A stretch of 64,000 nucleotides of DNA. It comes from Sphingobacteriales bacterium. GTDB taxonomy: Bacteria > Bacteroidota > Bacteroidia > Chitinophagales > CAIOSU01. Below the pieces are notes generated by a model that had not been told where the DNA came from, searched no databases, and saw only the letters and a list, made by a program, of their open reading frames with translations. Positions 1 through 12,800 of the stretch are shown here, one piece after another. The stretch covers positions 1-64,000 of the forward strand of contig JAIXUD010000022.1 of the NCBI GenBank assembly GCA_027483645.1, read 5' to 3'. Each line of letters opens with the position of its first letter. The first letter of the stretch is position 1. The translations under genes were made by a program, and so were the position numbers.

Positions 1-3000
1 TTCTTGTGGAGCAACGGTGCTACTACCGAGGATATCACTGGCCTAACCGCTGGTACTTACAACGTAACCGTTACCGACCGCAACGGTTGTGTAAGCACTT
101 CTGGTGTAACTGTCCAACAGCCACAACCGGTTGTTGCAACTGCAACCCCTGTAAATATCGCTTGCTTCGGTGCTACCAACGGTGGCGTTAACCTAAGCGT
201 AACTGGCGGAACTACTCCGTTTACTTACATCTGGAGCAACGGCGCTACTACCCAGAACATTACTGGCGTTGTCGCAGGCACTTACACGGTGACTGTAACC
301 GACAGGAACAACTGTACCGCTACCGCAACAGCTACTGTTAACCAACAGAGCGCTTTGCAAGTAACAGTAACTCCAACTAACTTGACTTGCTTCGGCAACA
401 ACAGTGGTGCTTTGGCTACTACTGTAAACGGTGGCGTTGCCCCTTACACTTACACTTGGGGTGCTGGCCAGCCGACTACTGCCAACCGCAGCAACTTGGC
501 ACCTGGTACTTACAATGTAACCGTAACAGATGGCAACGGCTGCACCGGCACTGGCTCGGCTACGCTTACCCAGCCTGCTTTGTTGACTGCTAGCGCTACC
601 GGCTCTGCTGTGTTGTGCTTCGGTAACCAAACCGGTACTGTTGACTTGACCGTGGCTGGTGGTACTACTGCCTACACTTATGTGTGGAGCAACGGTGCTA
701 CTACCCAAGATTTGAGCGGCCTGGCTGCTGGTACTTACAGCGCAACAGTAACCGATGCTAATGGCTGCACTGCCACTGCATCTGCTACCGTTACCCAGCC
801 TACCTTGTTGACTGCAAGCGCTACCGGTTCTACCGTTAATTGCTTCGGCGACCAAACTGGTACAACTGACCTATCGGTAGCTGGTGGTACTGCTCCATTT
901 ACTTATGCTTGGAGCAATGGTGCTACCACTCAAGACTTGAGTGGCCTAGCTGCTGGTACTTACACCGCAACTGTTACCGATGCCAATGGCTGTACTACTA
1001 CCGCATCTGCAACGGTTAACCAACCTTTAGTATTGAGTGCTATTGGCACCAACACCAATGTGTTGTGCAACGCTGGTAACAACGCTAGCATTACTGTAAC
1101 CGTAACTGGTGGCAACACTCCATACACCTTCAACTGGGGTGGTGGCGTTACCACGCAGAACCGCACTGGCTTGGCTGCCGGTACTTACACGGTAACCGTT
1201 ACAGATGCTAAAGGTTGTATCGATACTGAATCGTTTACCATTACTCAGCCTACTGCCCTTACTGCGACTGCTACCCCGCAAAACGTTCGTTGTTTCTTGG
1301 GAGCTGACGGTGCGGTTAATACTACTGTAACTGGTGGCGTAGGCCCTTACACTTATCGTTGGAGCAACAACGCTACTACGGCTAACTTGACCGCTCTGCG
1401 CGTAGGTACTTATACTGTAACTATTACCGATGCCAACGGTTGTACTACCACGGCCAGCGCAACTGTAACCCAGCCTGGCCCGCTTACCTTGGGTAGCATA
1501 CCGGCCACGGTTAGCTGTTTCGGTGGTAGCAATGGTGCCATCAACTTGACCGTAACTGGTGGCGTATCTCCTTATACTTACCGTTGGAGCACTGGTGCTA
1601 CAACTATGGACATTAGTGGATTGGTTGCCGGTACTTACAACGTAACTGTTACCGATGCCAACAACTGTGTGGCTACCGTAGCAGTAACTGTAGTGCAGCC
1701 TCAACCTATCACTTTGAGCTTCGTGCCTACCAATGTAACCACCAACGGTGGCACCAACGGCGCGATTGACCTAAGCGTGGTAGGTGGTACTTCACCATTC
1801 ACTTATGTTTGGAGCAATGGTGGCACTACTCAAGACTTGACCGGCATCCGTGCAGGCAACTATTGTGTAACGGTAACCGATGTTAACGGCTGTACCGCTA
1901 CAGGTTGTCAAACCATTACCGAGCCTGCTTGTACTGGCTTTACCGCCTCTGCTGCTGGTACCAATGTCAACTGCTTCGGTGGTAGCAATGGCACTGTAAC
2001 GGTAACCGTAACGGGCGGTAGCGCTCCGTTTACCTACAATTGGGGTGGTGGCATTGCCACGCAAAACCGTACAGGTTTGGCAGCTGGTACTTATACCGTA
2101 ACCATTACAGATGCGGTACAGTGCGTAGCAACTGCTAGTGTAACCATTACCCAGCCAGCACAATTGGCAGCAACTGCCCTAGGTAGTAACCCAACTTGCA
2201 ACGGCCAAAACAATGGTTCAGTAGCCCTTACCGTAATAGGTGGTACTGCTCCGTTTACTTATGCATGGAGCAACGGTGCCACTTCGCAAAACCTTAGCGC
2301 TTTGGCAGGTGGCAGCTACACCGTGACTGTAACTGATGCTAATGGCTGTAGTGCTACCGCTAGCACATCGCTTACTACCCCAGGTGCATTGGCTATCTCA
2401 ACCCAAGTAACACAAGTACGTTGCTTCTTGGGTGCTGATGGTACCATTACGAATACCATAAGCGGTGGAACGCCTCCTTATACTTTCCGTTGGAGCAACA
2501 ATGCTACTTCGCAGAACCTTACCGCATTGCGCGCTGGCTCATATACCGTTACTGTTACCGATGCTAATGGTTGCTCTGCAATCAGAACCATAGTGGTTAC
2601 TCAGCCTGGTCCGCTTACTTTGGGTGCAAGCACTACAACGGTAAGTTGTTTCCAAGGTAGCAATGGCGCTATCGATCTTTCGGTAACCGGTGGCACTGCC
2701 CCTTATGTATACAACTGGAGCAATGGTGCAAGCATGCAAGACATTAGTGGCTTAGCTGCTGGTACTTACAACGTAACGGTTACTGATGCCCGGTTGTGTG
2801 TGGCTACTGTAGCGGTAAACGTACAACAGCCTGCGGCCATAGTATTGAATGCCAACATTACCCCGGCTTGTGCTGGTGGCAATAGCGGTGCCATACAGTT
2901 GAATGTGGTAGGTGGTACTTCTCCATTTACTTACAACTGGAGCAACGGCGCCACAACCAAAAACTTAGGCACGCTGGCTGCTGGTACCTACGCCGTAACT

Positions 3001-3050
3001 GTAACTGATAACAATGGCTGTGTTGTAACCAATAGCTTCCAAGTTGGCTC
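1..3050 (+). repeat. Array of 14 SprB-type units (about 225 bp each)
   Basis: Coding tandem repeat within the first protein. Units are similar in protein but diverged in DNA. A two-unit block whose first unit contains CFLGADG (starting near 1288) recurs near 2419, about 1,131 bp or five units later. That suggests past amplification in multi-unit blocks. Confidence 0.8.
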
Positions 3051-3756
3051 TAATGTTAATTGCCGTACCATAGAGTTCACTATCGATGTGATATTGGAAG
3101 GTCCGTTCCAGCAATCGAACATGATGATGCAGAACAAACTGCGCACCCAGTGTAACACGGTTCCATTGTTCCAGCCTTATGGTAGCCCAACAATGGGTTA
3201 CAGTGGTACCGAAAGCGTAGCTTCCCTAAGCAACGATGTAGTGGATTGGGTATTGGTTTCGTTCCGTTCGGGCATTGACCGCAACACGGAGATTTATAAA
3301 GTTGCTGGCTTGTTGAGCCAAGATGGAAAAGTAAGGACCATAACTGGTGATACTATCTTCCAATTGAACAGTAGCCCAAGCGACTCATTGTATGTAGTTG
3401 TGGAGCACCGAAACCATATGGGCATCATGAGCCCAGTAAAAATGTGTGCTGATCCTGCTAACGGCGGTGTTATCCCAGTTGACTTTACCCGTATGCAATC
3501 GTTCATTACTGGTGCGCCTGCAACTGCTGGCCAAAAAGTGGTGGGTACTGATGCAAACGGACCGATTTATGGTATGCACGCTGGCGACGGTGATTGCAAC
3601 TTCGACATCAACTCTAGTGATTTTGTAAACTTTGGTAGTGATTTCAATAAATTCGATATATATTCGCCGGGCGATTTTAACATGGACTGCGATTGTAACT
3701 CGAATGACTTGCCGAAGTGGTTGGGTAACTTTAACCAATTCTCTGGAGTAAGGTAA
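1..3756 (+). CDS. SprB-repeat giant surface protein, C-terminal part (5' end outside window)
   Basis: The frame is open from base 1, so this is the C-terminal 1,251 residues of a larger protein. Residues 1 to about 1020 are 14 tandem units of about 75 residues (the first partial). Each carries a Cys-Phe-Gly near its start, a YxWSNGATTQ core, a GLAAGTY turn and a VTVTDxNGC strand; this is the SprB-repeat pattern of Bacteroidota gliding and adhesion proteins. The last 230 residues are different: a beta-rich domain, then two Asp/Asn-rich loops (GDGDCNFDINSSDF and GDFNMDCDCNSNDL) that look like a dockerin-type calcium-binding tail. No CHU_C-type or type A T9SS tail is visible. It lies directly upstream of a second SprB-repeat gene on the same strand. 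Probably a secreted adhesin; export route and ligand are unknown. Confidence 0.85.
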   Translation, partial: FLWSNGATTEDITGLTAGTYNVTVTDRNGCVSTSGVTVQQPQPVVATATPVNIACFGATNGGVNLSVTGGTTPFTYIWSNGATTQNITGVVAGTYTVTVTDRNNCTATATATVNQQSALQVTVTPTNLTCFGNNSGALATTVNGGVAPYTYTWGAGQPTTANRSNLAPGTYNVTVTDGNGCTGTGSATLTQPALLTASATGSAVLCFGNQTGTVDLTVAGGTTAYTYVWSNGATTQDLSGLAAGTYSATVTDANGCTATASATVTQPTLLTASATGSTVNCFGDQTGTTDLSVAGGTAPFTYAWSNGATTQDLSGLAAGTYTATVTDANGCTTTASATVNQPLVLSAIGTNTNVLCNAGNNASITVTVTGGNTPYTFNWGGGVTTQNRTGLAAGTYTVTVTDAKGCIDTESFTITQPTALTATATPQNVRCFLGADGAVNTTVTGGVGPYTYRWSNNATTANLTALRVGTYTVTITDANGCTTTASATVTQPGPLTLGSIPATVSCFGGSNGAINLTVTGGVSPYTYRWSTGATTMDISGLVAGTYNVTVTDANNCVATVAVTVVQPQPITLSFVPTNVTTNGGTNGAIDLSVVGGTSPFTYVWSNGGTTQDLTGIRAGNYCVTVTDVNGCTATGCQTITEPACTGFTASAAGTNVNCFGGSNGTVTVTVTGGSAPFTYNWGGGIATQNRTGLAAGTYTVTITDAVQCVATASVTITQPAQLAATALGSNPTCNGQNNGSVALTVIGGTAPFTYAWSNGATSQNLSALAGGSYTVTVTDANGCSATASTSLTTPGALAISTQVTQVRCFLGADGTITNTISGGTPPYTFRWSNNATSQNLTALRAGSYTVTVTDANGCSAIRTIVVTQPGPLTLGASTTTVSCFQGSNGAIDLSVTGGTAPYVYNWSNGASMQDISGLAAGTYNVTVTDARLCVATVAVNVQQPAAIVLNANITPACAGGNSGAIQLNVVGGTSPFTYNWSNGATTKNLGTLAAGTYAVTVTDNNGCVVTNSFQVGSNVNCRTIEFTIDVILEGPFQQSNMMMQNKLRTQCNTVPLFQPYGSPTMGYSGTESVASLSNDVVDWVLVSFRSGIDRNTEIYKVAGLLSQDGKVRTITGDTIFQLNSSPSDSLYVVVEHRNHMGIMSPVKMCADPANGGVIPVDFTRMQSFITGAPATAGQKVVGTDANGPIYGMHAGDGDCNFDINSSDFVNFGSDFNKFDIYSPGDFNMDCDCNSNDLPKWLGNFNQFSGVR

Positions 3757-3883
3757 TTGAGAAGCGCATAAACATTAGGTTTTTATAAAAAGATTGAAAC
3801 GGATTAAAAATAAATAGTTGATTCGGAAAAAAAATAGCCCTAAAATGCATCCGTATTTAGTGCTACTACGTAAAAATGAGTCT

Positions 3884-6800
3884 ATGAGAAAATACTTATC
3901 ACTTGTTTGGGTTGTGCTTACCCTGCTTTTATTGGGTAATACTGCCAACGCTCAGACCTGTCCACCGGTCGGACCTAATATCGATATTAGGTTCAACAAT
4001 GTGCGACTGGATTGTGCCAATGATTCACTTTTCGTGGATATCGAGTTGAGTAATCCGACCGGTACCACGTATAGTGTATCCAGCATGAGCCTGCGTTTTA
4101 CCTATAACAGCAGCATGCTCGGCAACCCGCACATTAGCCAACAAATTATGGCTGGCTCGGCGAGTATTGCGCAGCAGAACAGCATCTGGTCATTTGGCTT
4201 GGTGGAGTTCTCAGCCGCCAACTCGATACCTACAGGTGGCGCTTGGCGTAAGGTTAGCACTCTTGGTTTCAAAGTGAATAACTTTAATGCCCAAGGAAAC
4301 AGCAACTGTATCGATTTGCGCTGGAATACTACATTGCCAGCCATTACTACGGCACAGCAGTGGGTGAGCTTTACTTGCCAACCCAATATGGTATTTACCA
4401 GTTACGGCACCAACTCAACTTGCATTATAGACTCGTGCAACACGACTAGTGGCGTTTTGGAACTTACCGCGTTGCCTACCAACGTAACCTGCACAGGTAC
4501 AAACAACGGTACGGTTGATTTAACAGTTACAGGGGGCACTGCTCCTTTTTCGTATTTGTGGAGCAATGGTGCTACTACACAAGATATTAGCAGCCTAGCC
4601 CCAGGTACTTACAGCGTAACGGTAACCGATGCCGCTAGCCAAACGGCTACCTTGGGCAGCCTAGTAGTAGGTAGTAGTAGCTTAACTGTGCAATATACAG
4701 TTGAAGATGCATCGTGCAACCAAACGGATGATGGTAGCATAACCATTAACAACGTTTTGGGTGGTACCCCACCATTTACTTATGCCTGGAGCAACGGCGC
4801 TACCACATCTAGCATTTCATTATTGGTTGCAGGCATATACAATGTAACCGTTACTGATGCTAATGGCTGCACAGGTATTGTAAACCGCATTGCGCTTAGC
4901 GAGCCAGCTGAATTTCAGTACAACGTATTTATTAACAACATTAGCTGCGCCGGCGGAAGCGATGGTGAACTGGACTTTACCCTAACCGGTGGAACCGCAC
5001 CTTATACTTACCTATGGGTTCGCTATGACTTGAATACTTATTTGCCGATTGATACTTTAGGTACCACCCAAGATTTGAGCGGTCTTACTTCTGGCCTTTA
5101 TGGTGTTGAAGTTGGCGATGCCAATGGCTGTACCGGTGCGGTATTCTTCTTATTAGTTGAGCCAGATCCAATCAATTTAATCGGATTGCCTTCTGACGTT
5201 ACTCCGGTATCGTGCGCAGGTGGCAACGATGGTAGCATCAATATCAGTGCCAATGGCGGTACGGGCGTTATTTCTTTCCAATGGAGCAACGGGACCCAAA
5301 CCGAAGACTTAGAGAACCTAACTGCGGGCACTTATACCGTAACCGCAACTGACTTGAGCGGTTGTACCGCTACCAAGTCTTTTGTAGTTACACAGCCAGA
5401 TACTATCAGCGTAGTTATCGACCCAATTGCTACCAGCAACGTTAGCTGCTACGGTGGCAACGATGGTACCATTAATATCACCGTAACTGGTGGTAATGGT
5501 GGTTTGGCTTTTGCTTGGAGCAATGGTGCTAATACTGAAGATATTGCTGGCCTTGCGGCTGGTACTTATAGCGTAACCGTAAGCGACCTTCTGGGTTGCC
5601 AAGGTGCGCTGGCAAACATAGTAGTTACCCAGCCCGACTCTTTAACCTTAACTGCAACGCCTACCGCGGTAAGCTGTAATGCATTTAATGACGGTACCGT
5701 TACCTTGACCGTAACTGGTGGCACTTCGCCATACACTTACAACTGGGGTGGGGGAGTGAGCACTGCAAACCGCAGTGGCCTATCTGCTGGTACTTATACC
5801 GTAACTGTAACCGATGCTGAAGGTTGTATCAAAACTGCTTCGGTAAGCGTAGGCACGGCTAACTGCCCGCCACTTGCCCGTAACGACATTAACAATACCC
5901 TGAAGAATGTACCGGTTAGTGGAGACATCTCTACTAACGATAGCGACCCTGATGGTGATGACCTTACTTTCACCGTAATCACAGGCCCAAGCAATGGTAC
6001 TCTAACAGCTTTCAACCCAGCAACTGGTACTTATACTTACACCCCTAACAACAATTTCGTAGGTGAGGATAGCTACACTTACTATGCTTGCGACAATGGT
6101 GTACCTAGCCTCTGCGATACCGCAACGGTTTACATCGAGGTTTTGGACGATCCGAAAGATCCGTTTAACAACCCGCCAGTTGCCAATGCCGATCACTTTG
6201 TAACTTATGTGAATACCCCAATTGGTAGCACTGTAATCAACAACGACTACGACCCTGATACTGCTGACCAAATTGCAGTAACCACTACTTTGATTGATGG
6301 CCCTAACAATGGTACCTTCCTAGTAAACCCTAACGGTAGCTTCTTGTATGCCTCTAACCCTGGTTATGTTGGCAAGGATACCGTTATTTACCAGTTGTGC
6401 GACAATGGCACCCCTGGCCCTAAGTGCGATACTGCAATCGTAGTAATCACCATATTGGAGAACCCGAACAACGGCCCAGGCAATCTGCCTCCGGTAGCCG
6501 TTGACGATGCGTTCTATACCGAATTGAATACGCCAGTTAACGGCACCGTAATCCCTAACGATTATGATGTTGATGGCAACCAGATTAGCGTTACTGTTCC
6601 ACAATTTAGTGGCCCTAGCAATGGTACTTTGACTTTGACCCCAGGCGGTGGCTTTATCTACACACCAAACCCTGGCTATGTAGGTCCTGACCAATTCGTG
6701 TATATCCTTTGTGATAATGGCGTGCCTAGCTTGTGCGATACCGCAACGGCTTACATCCTGATTCAGAATCCTGCGAATCAGCCGCCGATTGCGCGCAACG

Positions 6801-9800
6801 ACATTAACAATACCCTGAAGAACGTACCAGTTGACGGAGATATCTCTACCAACGATAGCGACCCTGATGGCGATGACCTAACCTTCACCGTAATCACTGG
6901 CCCAAGCAATGGTACTTTGACTTCATTTGACCCTGCAACCGGCACTTATACTTACACCCCTGACAACAACTTTGTTGGCGAGGATACTTATACCTACTTC
7001 GTTTGCGACAATGGCATCCCTAGCTTGTGCGATACGGCTACGGTTTACATTGAGGTGATTGACGATCCAAAAGATCCGTTCAACAACCCACCAGTTGCTA
7101 ATGCCGACCACTTTATCACTTACATCAACACACCATTCGGTAGCACTGTAATCAACAACGATTACGACCCTGATACTGCTGATGTGATTACCGTAACCGT
7201 TACTTTGATTCAAGACCCTTCAAACGGTACTATAATAATCAACGCTAACGGTAACTTTACCTACACGCCAACTACTGGCTTTGTAGGCAACGATACCTTA
7301 CAGTACCAGATTTGCGACAACGGTACCCCTGGGCCGAAGTGCGACATTGCTACTGTAGTAATTACCGTGTACGACAACCCAAGCAACCCGAGCAACTTGC
7401 CTCCAGTAGCGGTGGATGATGCGTTCTATGCTGAGGTGAACAACCCAATCAACGGTACTGTAATCCCTAACGATTATGATACCGATGGTAACTTAATCAG
7501 CGTAACGGTTCCACAGTTTAGCGGCCCAAGCAATGGTACTTTGACCATCAACCCTGATGGCAGCTTTACCTACGTGCCAAACCCTAACTACGTAGGCCCT
7601 GACCAGTTTGTATACATCCTTTGCGATAACGGCGTGCCTAGCTTGTGCGATACCGCAACTGCTTACATCCTAATTCAAAACCCTGCCAACCAGCCTCCTT
7701 TGGCTCGTAACGACATCAACAACACATTGGTGAATACTCCAGTGAGCGGTATTGTTGCTACTAACGACGAAGAACCGGATGGTGACAACGTAGTGTTTGG
7801 TCAGCTTACTGCTACCACCAACGGTACCATCAGCGGTTTCAACCCTGCTACTGGCGCTTACACTTACACTCCTAACGCTGGTTTCATTGGTACTGATGTG
7901 TTTACTTACCAGATTTGCGACGATGGCATACCTAGCTTGTGCGACACGGCAACGGTAACCATCCACGTAATACCGCCGTTCAACTATGATAACAACCCAC
8001 CAGTTGCTAACCCTGATGACTACGTTACGTACATCAACACGCCTGTAACTGGTACTGTTATCCCGAACGACTTCGATCCGGATACTGCTGACATTATTAC
8101 CGTAGGTATTACTTTGATTACCCCGCCAACCAATGGCACGGTAACCAGCATCAACCCTAACGGTACCTTTACTTATGTTCCAACAACAGGATTTGTTGGC
8201 GACGACACCTTTACCTACGTATTGTGCGATAACGGTAACCCTAGCCTGTGCGATACCGCATTGGTAACGGTGCACGTATTGCCTCCGAACGGTGGTGGCA
8301 ACTTGCCTCCTGTAGCGGTTGATGACGCCTATATTACTGAAGAAGGCATCGCCATCGTTAGCACCGTAATCCCTAACGATTACGACCAAGATGGTAACAC
8401 TATCACGGTTACGGTTCCACAGTTCACAGGGCCAAGCAACGGTACGTTGACCATCAACCCTGACGGTAGCTTTACCTACGTACCAAACCCTGGTTACACT
8501 GGTCCTGACCAATTTACTTACATCCTTTGCGATAACGGTGTACCTAGCTTGTGCGACACAGCAACTGCTTACATCACCATTTACAATACCATGCGTATTG
8601 CTTTGGATGACGACAGTGTAGATTGCTTCGGTGCGGCTACCGGCTCTATCGCCCTTACCGTAATCAATGGCAACGCACCGTTTACCTACTTGTGGAGCAA
8701 CGGCGCTACTACCCAAAACTTAACTGGTGTAATCGCTGGTATCTATAGCGTAACCGTAACTGATGCCTTTGGTGTAACAGTTGCCGGTACCGATACCATC
8801 GGCCAACCTGCTGCTGCCATTGCGGTTGCAGAAACCATTATCATACCTACTTGTAACGGACGTATCGATGCCTCAATAAGCATAGTAGCTACTGGCGGTA
8901 CTGCACCATACATATATGGTTGGACCGGCCCTGCTGGCTTTATCTCTAGCAACGAGGATATTACTGGCCTAGCAGCTGGTACTTATAACCTGACCGTAAC
9001 CGATGCCAATGGTTGTATCTACACCAACGCCTATGTGGTAACCCAGCCTGATGTGTTGGTAGCCACGGTAGATGGCTCAATACACATTGCTTGTAACGGT
9101 GGTAACACTGGCTCAATCGACATTTCTGTTGCTGGTGGTACGCCTACCTTTACTTATGCATGGAGCGGCCCTAACGGCTACACTGCCACTACCCAAGACA
9201 TTACTGGCTTGGCTGTTGGCACCTACACCGTAACGGTTACCGACATCAATGGTTGTACTGCTACCACCACTGATACCCTTACACAAAACCCAGAATTGGC
9301 TGTAACTGCTGATAGCATTACCAACGTAAGCTGTGATGGCTTGGCCAATGGCGCCATCGACCTTGATGTGACTGGTGGTGTTGCCCCTTACAGGTACTTG
9401 TGGAGCAACGGTGCTACAACCCAGGATATTACTGGTTTGACTGCTGGTACCTACAGCGTGACTGTTACTGACGGTGCAAACTGTACGGGTACTTCTAGCT
9501 TTAATGTAACACAGCCAGTATTGCTTACTGCTTCGGCCATTGCTGATAACAACGTAACCTGCTTCGGCGGTAACGATGGCAGCATCGACCTTACTGTAAC
9601 TGGTGGTACTACCCCTTACACTTACATTTGGAGCAACGGTGCAATTACTCAAGACCCTAGTGGCCTGGTTGCTGGCACCTACAATGTAACGGTAACTGAT
9701 GCACAAGGCTGTACAGCGAATGCATCGGCAACTATTACCGAAAACCCTTTACTGGAAGCAGCGTTGATTGATTCTTCTAGCATCTCTTGCTTCGGTGGTA

Positions 9801-12800
9801 ACGATGGTTTCCTTGATATTACCGTGAGTGGTGGTGTTGGCCCGTACACTTATGTATGGAGCAACGGCGCTACTACCCAAGACCTTAGTGGTCTTACTGC
9901 AGGTATCTATGCAGTTACCGTAACCGATGCGGTAGGTTGTACCGATACTGGCAGCGCTACCCTTACTCAGCCTAATTTGTTGGTTGCCTCTATCGATGAC
10001 CAAACCAATGTAGCTTGTAACGGTGGTAACACTGGCGCCATCGACCTAGGTGTAACTGGTGGAACTACTGCTTATGCTTATGTGTGGAGCAACGGCGCCA
10101 CTACCCAAGACATTTCTGGTTTGGCTATCGGTACCTACACCGTAACCGTAACCGATGCACAAGGCTGTACTGCCACTGCAACGGCTACCATTACCGAGAG
10201 CGCTCCATTGGCTATTGCTGCCACTGGCACTGAAAACGTAAGCTGCTTCGGATTGAGCGATGGTGAACTAGACATTACTGTAACAGGTGGTGTAAGCCCT
10301 TACACTTATGTATGGAGCAACGGCGCCACTACACAAGATGTAACTGGCCTTGCCGCTGGTACTTACAGTGTAACCGTAACTGACGCTGCTGGTTGTACCG
10401 GTACATCAAGCTTCACCATTACCCAGCCTGATTTGTTAGTAGCTACTGCTACTGTTGACCAAATTGTAACCTGCTTCGGCGGTAACGATGGCGAAGTTAG
10501 CCTAGTAGTAACTGGTGGCACTACTGTTTACACTTACGTGTGGAGCAACGGTGTTACTACCCAAAACTTGACTGGCCTAGCTGCTGGTACTTATACTGTA
10601 ACCGTAACTGACGCTCAAGGATGTACCGCTACTGCTAGCGCTACCGTAACCGAGAACCCAGAGTTGGTAGCAAGTTTGAATGCTTCTGACGATGTGAATT
10701 GCTTCGGTGGTAACGATGGTGAGATTGACATCAACGTAACAGGTGGTGTTGCCCCTTACACCTATGTATGGAGCAACGGTGCCATAACCCAAGACATTAC
10801 TGGCTTGGTTGCAGGTACTTACACCGTAACTGTTACTGATGCGGTAGGTTGTATCGAAACTGGTAGCTTCACTATTGGCCAGCCTAACTTGTTGGTGGCT
10901 ACTATTGATGACCAAACCAATGTAGGTTGCAACGGTGCAAGCACTGGTGCAATTGACTTAGGTGTAACTGGTGGAACAACTACCTACACATATGTATGGA
11001 GCAACGGCGCCACTACCCAAGATATTAGTGGATTGGCTGCTGGCACTTACACCGTAACCGTAACCGATGCTCAAGGCTGTACTGCCACTGCAACGGCTAC
11101 TATTACTGAAGAGCCTTCAATCGTAATCGCTATTGATGAAGTTCGTAATGCTGCTTGTAACGGTACTCCAACTGGTTCAATATTCTTGAATATTTCTGGT
11201 GGCGTACCTGCCTATACTTTCTCTTGGACTGGCCCTGGCACCTATGTAGCTACTACCCAGAACATCAGCGGATTGTTGGCTGGTACTTATAACTTGACCG
11301 TAACCGATGCTAACGGCTGTACTGCCACTGGCACATACACGGTAACAGAGCCGCAAACACTTACCGCTACTGCTACTGTCGACCAAATCGTGACCTGCTT
11401 CGGCGGCAGCGATGGTGAGATTAGCTTGGCTGTAGCTGGTGGTACTACTGCTTACACCTACTTGTGGAGTAATGGTCTTACTACTCAAAACTTGACTGGC
11501 CTAGCTGCTGGTACTTATACTGTAACTGTAACCGACTTTAACGGCTGTACTGCTACATCTAGCGCAACCGTTACTGAAAACCCAGAGTTGGCCATCAGGC
11601 TTAACTTAGGTACCGATGCATCTTGTTTCGGTGGTAACGATGGTGCGATAGACATTGCCGTAACTGGTGGTGTGGCCCCTTACACTTATGTATGGAGCAA
11701 CGGTGCCACTACTGCAGACCTTACTGGCCTAACTGCTGGTACGTACAACGTAACCGTAACTGATGCTGAAGGTTGCACTGCAACGGGTACCTTCACCATT
11801 ATCGAGCCTACCTTGCTGGTAGCCACTATCGACGGACAAACCGACGTAGCTTGTAGCGGTGCTAGCACTGGTGCAATAGACCTAGGTGTTGCCGGCGGTA
11901 CTCCTAACTATACTTACCTATGGAGCAACGGCGCCACTACCCAAGACATTACTGGCTTGGCTGTAGGCACTTACACTGTGACGGTTACAGATGCTAACGG
12001 TTGTACCGCTACTGCTTCGGCTACCATTACTGAGAATGCTCCTTTGGCCATCGCAGCAACTGCTACTGATAACGTAAGCTGCTTCGGCTTGAGCGACGGT
12101 ACACTTGACATTACCGTAACTGGTGGCGATGACCCGTACACATATGTATGGAGCAACGGTGCTACTACTGAAGACATCACTGGCTTGGTTGCCGGCACCT
12201 ATGGTGTAACCGTAACCGATGCTGCTGGTTGTACTGCTGCTGCTAGCTTCACCATTACCCAACCTAATGAGTTGACCTTTGAACCTACAGTTACCAACGT
12301 AACATGCGGTGGCGGTTCAAACGGACAAGCAGGCACACTAGTAGGTGGTGGTACTACTCCATACACTTATGCTTGGAGCAACGGAGCTACCACAGCTGGA
12401 ATCACAGGCTTAACTGCCGGTGTATACAGCGTAACCGTAACCGATGCAAACGGTTGTACTATTGGTGGAACAGTAACCATAGTTGAAGAGAACATACTAG
12501 TAGTAAATACTGCTGTAACCAATGCTACTTGTGGCGAGAGCAACGGCGTAGCTGGTGTAACCGTAAGCGGTGGTAGCGGTTCGTTCACCTACGCTTGGAG
12601 CGTAGCTGGCAACACTGCTGCTATCAGTGGTTTGGCTGCCGGTACTTACACAGTAACCGTAACTGATGCACAAAACGGCTGTACCGCTACCCGCACCTTG
12701 GCTGTGAGTGGTACTTCTACCTTAGCCGTTACCCCAACCGTTACCAATGCTACTTGTGGTGCCGCCAACGGCAGTGCAACCCTAGCGGTTACCGGCGGTA

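Noticed and set aside
3818-3883. TTG-started 22-residue extension of the giant adhesin
   Set aside because: It would bury the signal peptide; the ATG at 3884 gives a standard one.
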